Positions 1 through 10,285 of a stretch of 64,000 nucleotides of DNA are shown here, piece after piece. The notes under the pieces were generated by a model. That model was not told where the DNA came from. It did not search any database and saw only the letters and a list, made by a program, of their open reading frames with translations. Numbering within the stretch: the stretch's first letter is position 1; every line of letters begins with the position of its first letter. Origin of the DNA: Rhizobium sp. Leaf371. GTDB taxonomy: Bacteria; Pseudomonadota; Alphaproteobacteria; Rhizobiales; Rhizobiaceae. Position numbers and translations under genes: made by a program. The DNA lies in the NCBI RefSeq assembly GCF_001424045.1, contig NZ_LMQB01000027.1:151399-215398 (forward strand). Direction: 5' to 3'.

Positions 1-271
1 AACAGTCGGCGACCATTTCCGCGGAGATATCGCCCGTATGGGCGCCGGAAACGGCGACGTGGCAATCCTGCGCACCGATGGCGAGCGGGCTGTCGTCGCA
101 AAGCGCCGTTGCCACGTAGAGAAGCGTTGCCGGCGGGCAGATGAGCACCTCGACCTTCTCCGACAGCGGGCCCTTGACCCCTTCTGCCATTGCCTTGATC
201 TGGTCGAGAGAGGCGCGGAGCCCGTTCATCTTCCAGTTCCCCGCAACAAGCGGACGCACATCAGGTGTCAT
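1..271 (-). CDS. tpiA: Triosephosphate isomerase, N-terminal part (cut by window edge)
   Basis: Interconverts glyceraldehyde-3-phosphate and dihydroxyacetone phosphate in cytoplasmic glycolysis and gluconeogenesis. The first 90 or so codons are visible. The N-terminus carries the family signature NWKMN with the substrate-binding lysine at about residue 13, then the 'CPP' strand and the GAQDCH segment. The catalytic His and Glu lie beyond the window edge, so activity cannot be judged. The ATG at 269-271 starts the conserved family N-terminus. It lies downstream of the terminator at 363-385 and is probably a separate transcript from the operon before it. Confidence 0.95.
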   Translation of the reverse strand, partial: MTPDVRPLVAGNWKMNGLRASLDQIKAMAEGVKGPLSEKVEVLICPPATLLYVATALCDDSPLAIGAQDCHVAVSGAHTGDISAEMVADC

Positions 272-362
272 TCGGCTTTCTCCCGTTTTCCGACGATGGA
301 TCGGCCGTAGCAAATCCCTCCGGTCGTGGAAAGCGTTCATCACGCGCGGCTTGAAAAAGCCT

Positions 363-385
363 CTGCCCGACGCGGCGCCGGGCAG
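363..385 (-). terminator. Terminator hairpin ending the five-gene polyprenyl-sugar operon
   Basis: A perfect 7-bp stem (CTGCCCG/CGGGCAG) with a 9-nt loop is followed on the minus strand by AGGCTTTTT. It lies 30 bp past the aminotransferase stop codon and before tpiA, so it probably separates the two transcripts. Confidence 0.65.
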
Positions 386-414
386 AAAACGGGAGTCGGG
401 TCGAGCGTCCCGCC

Positions 415-1884
<1,470 letters not shown>

Positions 1885-1899
1885 GTTGAACGGTCCCTC

Positions 1900-2916
1900 T
1901 TATTCGGCCGGCAGGGCGGCAGGCGTGCCGACGGTGCCCGTGGATTTCTTGGCGCGATATTCGTCATAGGCGGCAATCAGCATGGCGCCGTCGTTGAACT
2001 GGGCCTTCCAGCCGAGTTCCTGTTTCAGCTTGCCGGTTTCGCGAACGCACATCTCGTCGGCGATCAGATACTGCTCCGGATCCATGATCGGCAGGTTGAT
2101 CGCATCGAAGGCGGCCAGCGTCGCCTTGACGGCAAAGCCCGGCGTCGGGATCAGGATCGATTTCGAACCGGCATGCTGGATGAGGCCACCCAGGAGCTGG
2201 CGCACGGACGGGGGATTGTCGGAGCCGAGATTATAGGCTTCGTTCGGCACGCCGCCCTTCCAGGCGAGACGCGCGGCCTCGGCGCAGTCGAACACGGAGA
2301 TGAACTGGTAGGGCGCCTTGCCCGAGCCGATCATCGGCACCGGCAGGTTGGCGTCGATCAGCTTGAACAGCTTTTCGAGGATGCCGAGACGGCCCGGGCC
2401 GATGATGAGGCGCGGGCGGAAGATCGAGATCCGCATGCCTTTTTCGCGGTAGACCTGGCAGAGTTGCTCGGTCGCCCATTTCGACTTGCCATATTCGCCG
2501 AGCGGCTTCACCGGATGATCTTCCGCCTGCGGCGATCGAACGGTATGGCCGTAGATCATGTCCGTCGTGAACTGGACGAGGCGATTGGCGCCGGAGGCCT
2601 CCATCGCCTTCATGATGTTCTCGGCGCCGTAATAGTTGACCGGCCAGAAGAACTTCCAGCGCTTGGACCGCACCTGCAGCGGCGACAGCATCTTGGCCGC
2701 CATGTTGTAGACCATGTCGTCGGGGCCGATATCGACCTTCGTGACCTGTTCCAGATCCGTGACGTCGCAGGAGACGAAACGGACGCGGCCCTGGGCGTAG
2801 TGCGGCAGGTCCGACTTGACGATGTCGGCGATCAGGACCTGCTCGCCTTCGTTGACGAGGCGCTCGGCAAGATGGCGACCGACAAAGCCGTCGCCTCCGA
2901 AAATGATGTGTTTCAT
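1900..2916 (-). CDS. Extended SDR, NAD-dependent epimerase/dehydratase family
   Basis: A 338-residue nucleotide-sugar-type oxidoreductase. The N-terminal Rossmann motif GGDGFVGRH (residues 7-15) binds NAD(P), and YGKSK (Y142, K146) supplies the catalytic Tyr and Lys, with an upstream TTDMIYG segment. The ATG overlaps the stop codon of the membrane-protein gene by 4 bp (ATGA), which indicates translational coupling. Neighbouring DprE1-like and UbiA genes suggest a role in reducing or epimerising a polyprenyl-linked pentose. It is an extended SDR, not the short classical SDR of mycobacterial DprE2, so equivalence is not established. Confidence 0.85.
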   Translation of the reverse strand: MKHIIFGGDGFVGRHLAERLVNEGEQVLIADIVKSDLPHYAQGRVRFVSCDVTDLEQVTKVDIGPDDMVYNMAAKMLSPLQVRSKRWKFFWPVNYYGAENIMKAMEASGANRLVQFTTDMIYGHTVRSPQAEDHPVKPLGEYGKSKWATEQLCQVYREKGMRISIFRPRLIIGPGRLGILEKLFKLIDANLPVPMIGSGKAPYQFISVFDCAEAARLAWKGGVPNEAYNLGSDNPPSVRQLLGGLIQHAGSKSILIPTPGFAVKATLAAFDAINLPIMDPEQYLIADEMCVRETGKLKQELGWKAQFNDGAMLIAAYDEYRAKKSTGTVGTPAALPAE

Positions 2917-3353
2917 GTCGGGCTCCCAATGTGGATGGATTTTGCAGCGGGGGTATCCGTCGCCGCGATGGTCTCGGGCGTCGAGCGGCCGGACTGGGCG
3001 ATGAGGACCGTTCCCACGCAGATGAAACCGATGCCAGCGATGCGCCAGGCGTTCAGATCCTCGCGGAAAATGAAATAGGCAAAGACCGCCACGGCAACAT
3101 AGGCAAGGCTGAGGAAGGGATAGGCGAAGGAAAGCTCGACCTTCGACAGCACGTAGAGATGCGACACCATGGAGATGGCGAAGGTGGCGAGACCGGCAAA
3201 GACCCAGGGGTTGAACAGGATCTGGAAGAACCGGGCAATCGCTGTGTCGGGCGTAAACGTCAGTGGGCCAAGGCTGAGCATGCCCTGCTTCAGCATCAAC
3301 TGCGCCGCCGCATTGGTCAGCACGGTAAAAAGAATGAACGCCAGATATTTCAT
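2913..3353 (-). CDS. Small EamA/SMR-like membrane protein, possible polyprenyl-sugar flippase subunit
   Basis: A 146-residue protein with four hydrophobic segments (about residues 3-20, 47-65, 70-92 and 100-118) and a polar C-terminal tail of about 25 residues. The organisation resembles the ArnE/ArnF and SMR families of the drug/metabolite superfamily, some of which flip undecaprenyl-phospho-sugars. It sits in an operon with a UbiA-type transferase and a DprE1-like oxidase, so a flippase role for the lipid-linked product is a reasonable inference. A generic small-molecule permease is the alternative. The stop overlaps the SDR start. Confidence 0.7.
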   Translation of the reverse strand: MKYLAFILFTVLTNAAAQLMLKQGMLSLGPLTFTPDTAIARFFQILFNPWVFAGLATFAISMVSHLYVLSKVELSFAYPFLSLAYVAVAVFAYFIFREDLNAWRIAGIGFICVGTVLIAQSGRSTPETIAATDTPAAKSIHIGSPT

Positions 3354-3478
3354 ATCGTCATCCCTTTCGGGCTCCCGGTCCAGTCCCGCATCTCGGTCCA
3401 GTCCATCTTACGCAAGAGAATCCACCATTCCGTGAAACTTGCTGATTTCTTTTCATAAAATTGTCTTTATCCGCCCCG

Positions 3479-4816
3479 TCAAAGCGCCATGGCGGTGCGC
3501 CGCCAGAAATCGGACATCATGGCGGGATCGCGCATCGCCTCGAGCTTTCTCCACCCCGGAAAAGAGGCGGCAAAGGTCTGCGGGCTCATGCGGGCATCCT
3601 TGTACGGATTGACCGCGCCCCCGGCGGACAGGACGATCCGATCGAGCGCATCGAGGAGCTTCCGCGTGCCCTCGCCCTGATTGGCGAAATCGAGCGTGAG
3701 CGTGAAGCCGGGGCGCGCAAAGGACAGCAGGCCGCGCGAAGGCTGATCGCCGAAACGTTTGAGAACGGTCAGAAAGGAGCCGTGCCCCGCCGCCCGCGCG
3801 GTCTCCATCAGCTTTGCCGTCACCGCGGGCGCAACATCGGCCGGATAGACGCTCTGGTGCTGGTAGAGACCCTTGGGGCCGTAGAGACGGTTCCAGTTCC
3901 GGATGGCGTCGAGCGGGTAGAAATAGCCGGACCATTTGACCGTCTCGACGGTTTCCCCCGGCTTCGCCTTGCGCAGATAGGCCGCATTGAACGCCTTCAG
4001 CGTCAAGCGGTTGAGAAGACTGACGGGCGGGGTCGCTGGAATCCCGAGCGTGCGTCCGCCCGGCAGATCGGGAAAATCGCAGGAGGCATCGGCATGATCG
4101 CCGGCAAGGAGGATGCCCCGGCCGGCCTTGCGCCCGGTCGCGAGCTGGTCGATCCAGGCGACGGAATATTCATGCTCGGCATCGACACGGTCGATCATCC
4201 CGAAATAGGCATCGAGGCTGTCGAAGCGGATCGTGTGCTGCTGGATATGGGCGGACGGGACCTTCATCATCTGCAGGTCGATATCGAGGATGAGGCCCGT
4301 CAGGCCCAAGCCGCCGATGGTGGCGCGGAACATGTCCGGGTTTTCGGTCTCGGAACAGGTGAGAACGCCACCATCCGACCGCAGCAGCGTCAGCCGGCGG
4401 ATGTGGCTTCCGAAGGTGCCGCGCGCATGGTGATTCTTGCCGTGCACATCGTTGGCGACAGCACCGCCGAGGGTGACATGGGCGGTGCCGGGGGTCACCG
4501 GCAGGAAGAAACGGTGCGGCACGGCGCGGGCGAGAACCGCCGAGAGAGAGACCCCGGCCTCGGCCGACAGAAGACCGGTGCCCGGATCGAAGCCGTGGAT
4601 GCGGCCGCGTCTGCGGTTGTCGATCAGCAGACCTGCATCATTGTGGCAGCTGTCGCCATAGGAACGGCCGTTGCCGAACGGGAGGTATCCCTCAAGCGCT
4701 GCCGTGTGGATACCGTCCTCGAAGGTATCCGGGCTGATGGCGCGGCGCGGCCGCGTGTCGAGACGACCCCAGCAGTCGAACGTCGGAGCCTCGCGTGTTT
4801 TCGTCGTGTCCCTCAT
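3479..4816 (-). CDS. DprE1-like FAD-dependent oxidase (polyprenyl-phospho-ribose 2'-oxidase family)
   Basis: A 445-residue VAO/PCMH-type flavoprotein. The FAD-binding loop FGNGRSYGD (residues 47-55) and the stretch GGAVANDVHGKNHH resemble mycobacterial DprE1, which oxidises decaprenyl-phospho-ribose at C2'. In my from-memory alignment the catalytic lysine of DprE1 is kept (K406 in NPYKDAR). The cysteine hit by benzothiazinones is replaced by threonine (about T374). The ATG at 4814-4816 overlaps the stop of the UbiA gene (ATGA). The reading frame stays open upstream, but that part is the antisense shadow of UbiA. Residues further upstream show no family similarity, so this start is preferred. 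Confidence 0.85.
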   Translation of the reverse strand: MRDTTKTREAPTFDCWGRLDTRPRRAISPDTFEDGIHTAALEGYLPFGNGRSYGDSCHNDAGLLIDNRRRGRIHGFDPGTGLLSAEAGVSLSAVLARAVPHRFFLPVTPGTAHVTLGGAVANDVHGKNHHARGTFGSHIRRLTLLRSDGGVLTCSETENPDMFRATIGGLGLTGLILDIDLQMMKVPSAHIQQHTIRFDSLDAYFGMIDRVDAEHEYSVAWIDQLATGRKAGRGILLAGDHADASCDFPDLPGGRTLGIPATPPVSLLNRLTLKAFNAAYLRKAKPGETVETVKWSGYFYPLDAIRNWNRLYGPKGLYQHQSVYPADVAPAVTAKLMETARAAGHGSFLTVLKRFGDQPSRGLLSFARPGFTLTLDFANQGEGTRKLLDALDRIVLSAGGAVNPYKDARMSPQTFAASFPGWRKLEAMRDPAMMSDFWRRTAMAL

Positions 4817-6258
4817 CAGATGCCGACCGCCCCGATCATCACGAGCACCCCGCCCGCAGCCATGGTGGCGATGCTGCGCCAGTCGCGCATGATGAAGACG
4901 ACGGGATCCTCGTGCAGACTGCCGCGCCGGGCGAGCATCCAGATGCGCAGCAGCATGTAGAGGACCATCGGGCAGAGCGGCCAGAGCGCGGCCGGCATGC
5001 TGTACATCTGCTGCATCTCGACGCTGTGGATGTAGAGCGCCAGAACCAGCGCGGATGCGAAGGCGGAGGATATGCCCGCCTGCCCGACCATCTCGAAATC
5101 GACCTGCATATAGCCGCGTCCCGGAACCTGGGCGCGGGCCTCGCCGCCATGCTCGTCCAGCTCCACATAGCGTTTCACCAAAGCGAGGCTGAGGAAGAAG
5201 AAGATCGAAAAGGCAAGAAGCCAGAAGGACAGCACCGTTTCGGTCGCCGTCGCGCCGGCGATGATCCGGATGGTGTAGAGACCCGCCAGCGTGAAGACAT
5301 CGACGAGAAGTTTTCGCTTGAGAAAGAATGTGTAAGCCGTGGTTATCGCGAGATATATTCCGAGCGTGACGACGAACTCGCCGGGCATTCGCAGCGTCAG
5401 TGCGGCTGCTGCCAGAAGGAGGCTCGCCGCCAGCGCCAGACCGGTCGGCAGGGACATGCGGCCGCTTGCAAGCGGGCGGAAACGCTTTTTCGGATGGCGG
5501 CGGTCGTTCGTCAGGTCGGAGATATCGTTGATGACATAGACGGCCGATGCGAGAAAGCTGAAGGCGAAGAAGGCGATGACCGTGTTGATCAAGGCCGCCC
5601 GATCGAGGATGTCGTGATCGAGCGCCATCGGCACGGCGATCAGGATATTCTTTGCCCATTGATGGACGCGTATGGATTTCAGCGTGTCTTTGAGCCCGCT
5701 CGTACCGGTCTCCAGATGCTCTGCATCGTGGCGGCGGCGCCAGGCTTCGGCTGCGCGGTCCGGCGCGACGACGATGGCTTTGCGCGCGGCGTCGAACACC
5801 GGGACGTCATCGCGGCTGTTGCCCATGTAGTCGAACCCCGCATCGCCGTAGCGCGCGACCAGTTCCCGGCACTTGCGATGGCGCGTCAGGTTGTGGGTGC
5901 GGGAGGAATGCAGGACTTCGGTGAAGACGCCGGTATGGGCCGCGACATCGAGCGCCACCCGCTCCGCGGCCCCGGTGACGAGCACGACGTCGCGACCGGT
6001 CTCCCGCTCCTGCCGCAGCCGCGCGATCACCTCCGGGCGATAGGGCCAATCGGCACCGGTGCGCCCGGATCGTACGGCGACCTCATGTTTCAGATGCGCC
6101 TTGCCGCGCAGTGCCCAACGAAGGAGCGCGAACACCATCAGCGGATTGCGGAACAGCAAAACGGCGACGCCTTCCCACAGCGTGTCCGCCGCGACGAGCG
6201 TCCCGTCCAGATCGACGCAAAGCGGAACAAGCCGTGTGTCGGTTCGCGCATCCATCAT
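4816..6258 (-). CDS. HAD phosphatase-UbiA prenyltransferase fusion (polyprenyl-phosphate phosphoribosyltransferase type)
   Basis: A 480-residue two-domain protein. Residues 1-180 form a HAD phosphatase with DLDGT (16-20) and GNSRDD (146-151). Residues 190-480 form a multi-spanning UbiA prenyltransferase whose aspartate motif NDISDLTNDRRHPKKR (244-259) closely resembles decaprenyl-phosphate 5-phosphoribosyltransferases such as mycobacterial Rv3806c. The likely reaction is PRPP plus polyprenyl phosphate giving polyprenyl-phospho-5-phosphoribose, with the HAD domain removing the 5-phosphate. It is the first gene of the operon. From memory, a related UbiA protein, NoeC, acts in arabinosylation of Azorhizobium Nod factors. 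Confidence 0.85.
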   Translation of the reverse strand: MMDARTDTRLVPLCVDLDGTLVAADTLWEGVAVLLFRNPLMVFALLRWALRGKAHLKHEVAVRSGRTGADWPYRPEVIARLRQERETGRDVVLVTGAAERVALDVAAHTGVFTEVLHSSRTHNLTRHRKCRELVARYGDAGFDYMGNSRDDVPVFDAARKAIVVAPDRAAEAWRRRHDAEHLETGTSGLKDTLKSIRVHQWAKNILIAVPMALDHDILDRAALINTVIAFFAFSFLASAVYVINDISDLTNDRRHPKKRFRPLASGRMSLPTGLALAASLLLAAAALTLRMPGEFVVTLGIYLAITTAYTFFLKRKLLVDVFTLAGLYTIRIIAGATATETVLSFWLLAFSIFFFLSLALVKRYVELDEHGGEARAQVPGRGYMQVDFEMVGQAGISSAFASALVLALYIHSVEMQQMYSMPAALWPLCPMVLYMLLRIWMLARRGSLHEDPVVFIMRDWRSIATMAAGGVLVMIGAVGI

Positions 6259-6382
6259 CGCACTCCCGTGTTCTCAGTGCCGGGAAGATGTCATGCGGTG
6301 CTTTCAGAAAAACGAACGGCAGGCCGCACGAAGGCGAGACTTCAATCGGTGGTTAATGAAGAGAAAATCGCTCAGGTTGTAT

Positions 6383-7279
6383 CTATCGCGAGAGGATCCA
6401 GTTGATGGCGTCCCGCCAGTCGGTCATCCGGACCGGCGTGCCGTGCGTTCCCGTTTGAAACAGGACGAAGCGGGTGGGGTAGCCGCCTTTCTTCAAGCGC
6501 GTGTAGAGCGCCGCCTGGTCGTCCGCCCTGTACGTCTTGTCAGCGCTGCCATGGCTGAAGAACATCGGCAGCTTGCGGGCGAAGGCCGCACTTTTGGTGA
6601 AATCCGGATCGGTTGCGCCGCCCATGACCATCATGCCGGAAAGCTGCTTGACGGCGGTCGCGTTGCGGGAGACGCCCCAGCAGAGGAAGCTGCCCATGGA
6701 CGCGCAGGACAGGATGACCGGCCGGCCGGGGGAGCGGCGCGCGACACCATCGATTAGGCCGGCAATATCGGCCGCACCATCCGTGTCGAAGGACCGGGCG
6801 CTCGGCGCATAGTAGACGCCGCCGTTCTCCACCGCGAGGTTCTTCAGCCGGTTGAAATTGCCCCCGAAGGAATAGTCGTTCGCGCCGAGCCGCCGATCCC
6901 CGCCGCGACCGTGAATGAAAATCACCGTGAAGGCTGCCTTCTCCGGCGTCCCGACCCTGAACACGTCGAGCCCGCGCCCGCCGATATCGATCGTCTCGTT
7001 TTCCTGGAAACGCTTGACGCCGAGCGCGACATAGGGGCGCTTGACCCGGCGCTCGGGGACCTCGTCACGGCCATTGATGTCCCGCATCTCGTCATAGTCG
7101 ACCGTCAGCCAGTCGCCACCGTCGCGGGACTCGAGCACGCGCCCATAGGCGAAAAGTTCGTCCTTGAACGGTCGCAATGTATCGGCGCGGGCGCAGCCAT
7201 GGGCGAGGACAAAGGCGGCCACCAGACCAACCGCCTTTAAAACGGCAAGGCGTTTAAAAGAAAGTGTGGATCGGGCCAT
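6383..7279 (-). CDS. Exported alpha/beta hydrolase
   Basis: A 298-residue protein with an N-terminal hydrophobic signal (about residues 10-32, ending HGCARA), predicted to be periplasmic. The fold markers are the strand VIFIHGRGG (oxyanion region), a nucleophile elbow near CASMGS, an acid in FFSHGSADKTY and a histidine in TGTHGTP. This fits a serine esterase or peptidase of the alpha/beta hydrolase fold. No substrate is implied by its neighbours: it is 124 bp upstream of the polyprenyl-sugar operon on the same strand and divergent from parE. Confidence 0.75.
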   Translation of the reverse strand: MARSTLSFKRLAVLKAVGLVAAFVLAHGCARADTLRPFKDELFAYGRVLESRDGGDWLTVDYDEMRDINGRDEVPERRVKRPYVALGVKRFQENETIDIGGRGLDVFRVGTPEKAAFTVIFIHGRGGDRRLGANDYSFGGNFNRLKNLAVENGGVYYAPSARSFDTDGAADIAGLIDGVARRSPGRPVILSCASMGSFLCWGVSRNATAVKQLSGMMVMGGATDPDFTKSAAFARKLPMFFSHGSADKTYRADDQAALYTRLKKGGYPTRFVLFQTGTHGTPVRMTDWRDAINWILSR

Positions 7280-7424
7280 GTTTTGTTCCCTTTTTGATCT
7301 CTTCGGCGCTCTTGGCTCTTTCGCCGCACCCCCGGCCTCTGTATGAAGAGGTGGGCCGGGATCGACAGCCGGCGCCCCGCCCTACAGGATCAGCCGACAC
7401 ATCGAAAGACGTTTGACGCACCAG

Positions 7425-9557
7425 ATGACGGACAGCAACGACCTTTTCGCGAACGCAGCGCCCGCTCCTCGGAAGCCTTCGGAAACGAAGCCGCCCGAGC
7501 CGAAGACGCAGGATCTGAAGACGCCGGCCGCCAAAGGCGGCGACGATAAAGCCGGTATCGCGCCCAAGGCGGACGAACCTAGGGCGACGCGGGCTCCGGG
7601 AACGCCGGCTTCGCAGCTGAAGACGGATACGGGCGACTACAATGCGTCGGCCATCGAGGTGCTCGAGGGGCTCGAGCCGGTTCGTCGCCGGCCCGGCATG
7701 TATATCGGCGGCACGGACGAAAAGGCGCTGCATCATCTGTTCGCGGAAGTCATCGACAATTCGATGGACGAAGCCGTGGCCGGACATGCCAATTTCATCG
7801 ACGTCCATCTCGATGCCGAGGGATGTCTCGCCGTGACCGACAATGGTCGCGGAATCCCAGTGGAGAACCACCCGAAATTTCCGGGCAAGTCGACCCTCGA
7901 AGTGATCATGACCGTGCTCCATGCCGGCGGCAAGTTCGACAGCAAGGTCTACGAGACCTCCGGCGGTCTCCACGGCGTCGGCGTTTCCGTCGTCAATGCA
8001 CTCTCCGACGTGCTGGAGGTCGAGGTTGCGCGGAACAGGCGCCTCTATCGCCAGCGCTTTTCGCGGGGCATCCCCCAGGGTGGTCTCGATGAATTGGGCG
8101 ACGTGCAGAACCGACGCGGGACGCGCGTCCGCTTTCATCCGGATCCCGAGATTTTCGGGCCGCACGCCAAGTTCGAGCCGGCGCGCCTCTTCCGCATGGC
8201 ACGCTCGAAGGCCTATCTCTTCGGCGGCGTCGAAATTCGCTGGTCCTGCGATCCGTCGCTGGTCGAGGGCACGGAGACGCCTGACAAGGCGGTCTTCCAC
8301 TTTCCCGGCGGCCTGAAGGATTATCTCAAGGCGACCATGGGCTCCGAGTTCACGGTGACGCGCGAGATCTTCGCCGGCAAGACCGAGAAGACGGGTGGCC
8401 ATGGCGCGCTGGAATGGGCCGTCACCTGGTATGGCGGCGACTCGGTCGTGCACTCCTATTGCAATACGATTCCCACACCCGAGGGCGGCACGCACGAAGC
8501 GGGCCTGCGCATCGCCCTGACCAAGGGTCTCAAGGCCTATGCCGACCTGACGCAGAACAAGCGCGCGGCGATCGTCACCACCGACGACGTGATGATTTCG
8601 GCGGCCGGCATGCTCTCCGTCTTCATCCGCGAGCCGGAATTCGTCGGCCAGACGAAGGACAAGCTCGCCACCGTCGAGGCGCAGCGCATCGTCGAGAACG
8701 CGATCCGCGATCCCTTCGATCATTTCCTCGCCGGCAATCCACAGGAAGCGGCCAAGCTGCTCGAATGGGTGATCGAGCGCGCCGATGAGCGCGTCCGGCG
8801 CCGCAAGGAAAAGGAAGTCACACGCAAGAGCGCGGTGCGCAAGCTGCGCCTGCCGGGCAAGCTTGCAGACTGCTCGCAAAACTCCGCCCTGGGCGCCGAA
8901 CTCTTCATCGTCGAGGGCGATTCGGCCGGCGGCTCGGCCAAGCAGGCGCGCAACCGTTCCAACCAGGCGATCCTGCCGCTGCGCGGCAAGATCCTGAACG
9001 TCGCCAGTGCCGGCCGCGAGAAGCTGGGGGCGAACCAGCAGATCTCGGATCTCGTCCAGGCGCTCGGCTGCGGGACGCGGTCGAAATATCGGCAGGAAGA
9101 CCTTCGCTACGACAGGGTCATCGTCATGACCGATGCCGATGTCGATGGCGCGCATATCGCCTCGCTGCTGATCACCTTCTTCTATCAGGAGATGCCGGAG
9201 CTCATTCGTGGCGGTCATCTCTATCTTGCTGTGCCGCCGCTCTACCGGATGACGCAGGGCGCGAAGACACTTTACGCCCGCGACGATCTGCACCGGGTCG
9301 AATTGATGGAGAAAGAATTCACCGGACGCGGCAAGGTCGAGATCGGACGCTTCAAGGGCCTCGGCGAAATGATGCCAGCCCAGTTGAAGGAAACGACGAT
9401 GGACCCGTCGAAGCGGACGCTTCTCAAGGTCTCGATCGACGAGATCGATTTCGAGGGAACGCGCGACGCCGTCGACAATCTCATGGGCACCAAGCCAGAA
9501 GCCCGCTTCCGGTTCATCCAGGAGCGCGCCGTCTTCGCCGAGAACCTCGACATCTGA
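7425..9557 (+). CDS. parE: DNA topoisomerase IV subunit B
   Basis: The ATPase subunit of topoisomerase IV, which decatenates daughter chromosomes with ParC. The GHKL domain contains EVIDNSMDEAV and the GGLHGVGVSVVNALS ATP lid. The Toprim domain has EGDSAGG and DADVDGAH. The protein ends in the short B-subunit tail and lacks the long GyrB insertion. About 60 low-complexity residues precede the ATPase domain. I chose ATG 7425 (MTDSNDLF). A TTG four codons earlier is possible but has no better ribosome site. Confidence 0.93.
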   Translation: MTDSNDLFANAAPAPRKPSETKPPEPKTQDLKTPAAKGGDDKAGIAPKADEPRATRAPGTPASQLKTDTGDYNASAIEVLEGLEPVRRRPGMYIGGTDEKALHHLFAEVIDNSMDEAVAGHANFIDVHLDAEGCLAVTDNGRGIPVENHPKFPGKSTLEVIMTVLHAGGKFDSKVYETSGGLHGVGVSVVNALSDVLEVEVARNRRLYRQRFSRGIPQGGLDELGDVQNRRGTRVRFHPDPEIFGPHAKFEPARLFRMARSKAYLFGGVEIRWSCDPSLVEGTETPDKAVFHFPGGLKDYLKATMGSEFTVTREIFAGKTEKTGGHGALEWAVTWYGGDSVVHSYCNTIPTPEGGTHEAGLRIALTKGLKAYADLTQNKRAAIVTTDDVMISAAGMLSVFIREPEFVGQTKDKLATVEAQRIVENAIRDPFDHFLAGNPQEAAKLLEWVIERADERVRRRKEKEVTRKSAVRKLRLPGKLADCSQNSALGAELFIVEGDSAGGSAKQARNRSNQAILPLRGKILNVASAGREKLGANQQISDLVQALGCGTRSKYRQEDLRYDRVIVMTDADVDGAHIASLLITFFYQEMPELIRGGHLYLAVPPLYRMTQGAKTLYARDDLHRVELMEKEFTGRGKVEIGRFKGLGEMMPAQLKETTMDPSKRTLLKVSIDEIDFEGTRDAVDNLMGTKPEARFRFIQERAVFAENLDI

Positions 9558-9617
9558 CGATGTCTGGCCGTGGGCTTCGCCGCAGCCGGGGATTGATCGA
9601 GACAGCGGAAAGGTGCG

Positions 9618-10076
9618 TCAGACGACGCTCTTCTCCATGAAGAGGCTGAGCGGATCGGGCATGTAGCTCCCGAACGGCTCGATATCGCGATAGCCGGCCT
9701 TGCGATACAGGCTGATGGCTTCCGGTTGGTAAATTCCGGTTTCCAGCCGGACGGTCGTCAGGCCGGTGTCCCGGGCCGTCTGCTCGATCGCGTCCAGGAG
9801 CGCCCGCCCTGCCCGCATGCCGCGCGCCTTGGGATCGACGAACATCCGCTTGATCTCGCCGCTCCCGTCACCGGCCGCCACCAGCGCGCAACATCCGACG
9901 ACGACGCCGTCGTGCCGCGCGACGAGAAAAGAGACCTCGGGTTTTTCCAACGTTTCCAGATCGACCAGATGATTGCTTTCCGCCGGATAAAGCGACTGTG
10001 CGTAGGCATCCGACTGGTGGAGGAGCTCGATGACCTCCGGCTGGCGAGGGGCTTCTTGTCGAATATTGACGGTCAC
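9618..10076 (-). CDS. GNAT-family N-acetyltransferase
   Basis: A 152-residue single GNAT domain. Motif A is visible as VDPKARGMRAGRALL (acetyl-CoA pyrophosphate loop), preceded by the strand SFLVARHDGVVVGCCAL and followed by the YRKAGY motif B region. GTG at 10074-10076 (VTVNIRQEAP) is the preferred start. The frame stays open for another 55 codons upstream, but those are arginine-rich and unlike the family. It converges on parE across 60 bp. The acceptor substrate is unknown. Confidence 0.85.
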   Translation of the reverse strand: MTVNIRQEAPRQPEVIELLHQSDAYAQSLYPAESNHLVDLETLEKPEVSFLVARHDGVVVGCCALVAAGDGSGEIKRMFVDPKARGMRAGRALLDAIEQTARDTGLTTVRLETGIYQPEAISLYRKAGYRDIEPFGSYMPDPLSLFMEKSVV

Positions 10077-10285
10077 TTGGCGGGATATCCTGAGAAAAAG
10101 AATCGGCGGATCAAAGGGCACGCATCGAAGGAGATGTGTGTTCCTACACCGATTCCCGCGAGGATTCAGCCGTGCCGCGGCAAAGGGGCGACGGAGGCAG
10201 CGAACGAGCGCGACGAGCCGCGTTTTGGAGAAGCACGCCACAATTTCGAGCCAAGGTCTGTTTACCGTCTTCTTGAATACAGGAG

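Noticed and set aside
1900..2916. SDR gene as a direct DprE2 equivalent
   Set aside because: DprE2 is a short classical SDR; this one is an extended epimerase-type SDR of 338 residues, so only a functional analogy is possible.
4817..5659. N-terminal extension of the FAD oxidase to 726 residues
   Set aside because: The extra 281 codons lie inside the UbiA gene in another frame and show no family similarity; ATG at 4816 overlaps the UbiA stop neatly.
7254..9293. 679-codon minus-strand open frame opposite parE
   Set aside because: Antisense shadow; parE motifs are unambiguous on the plus strand.
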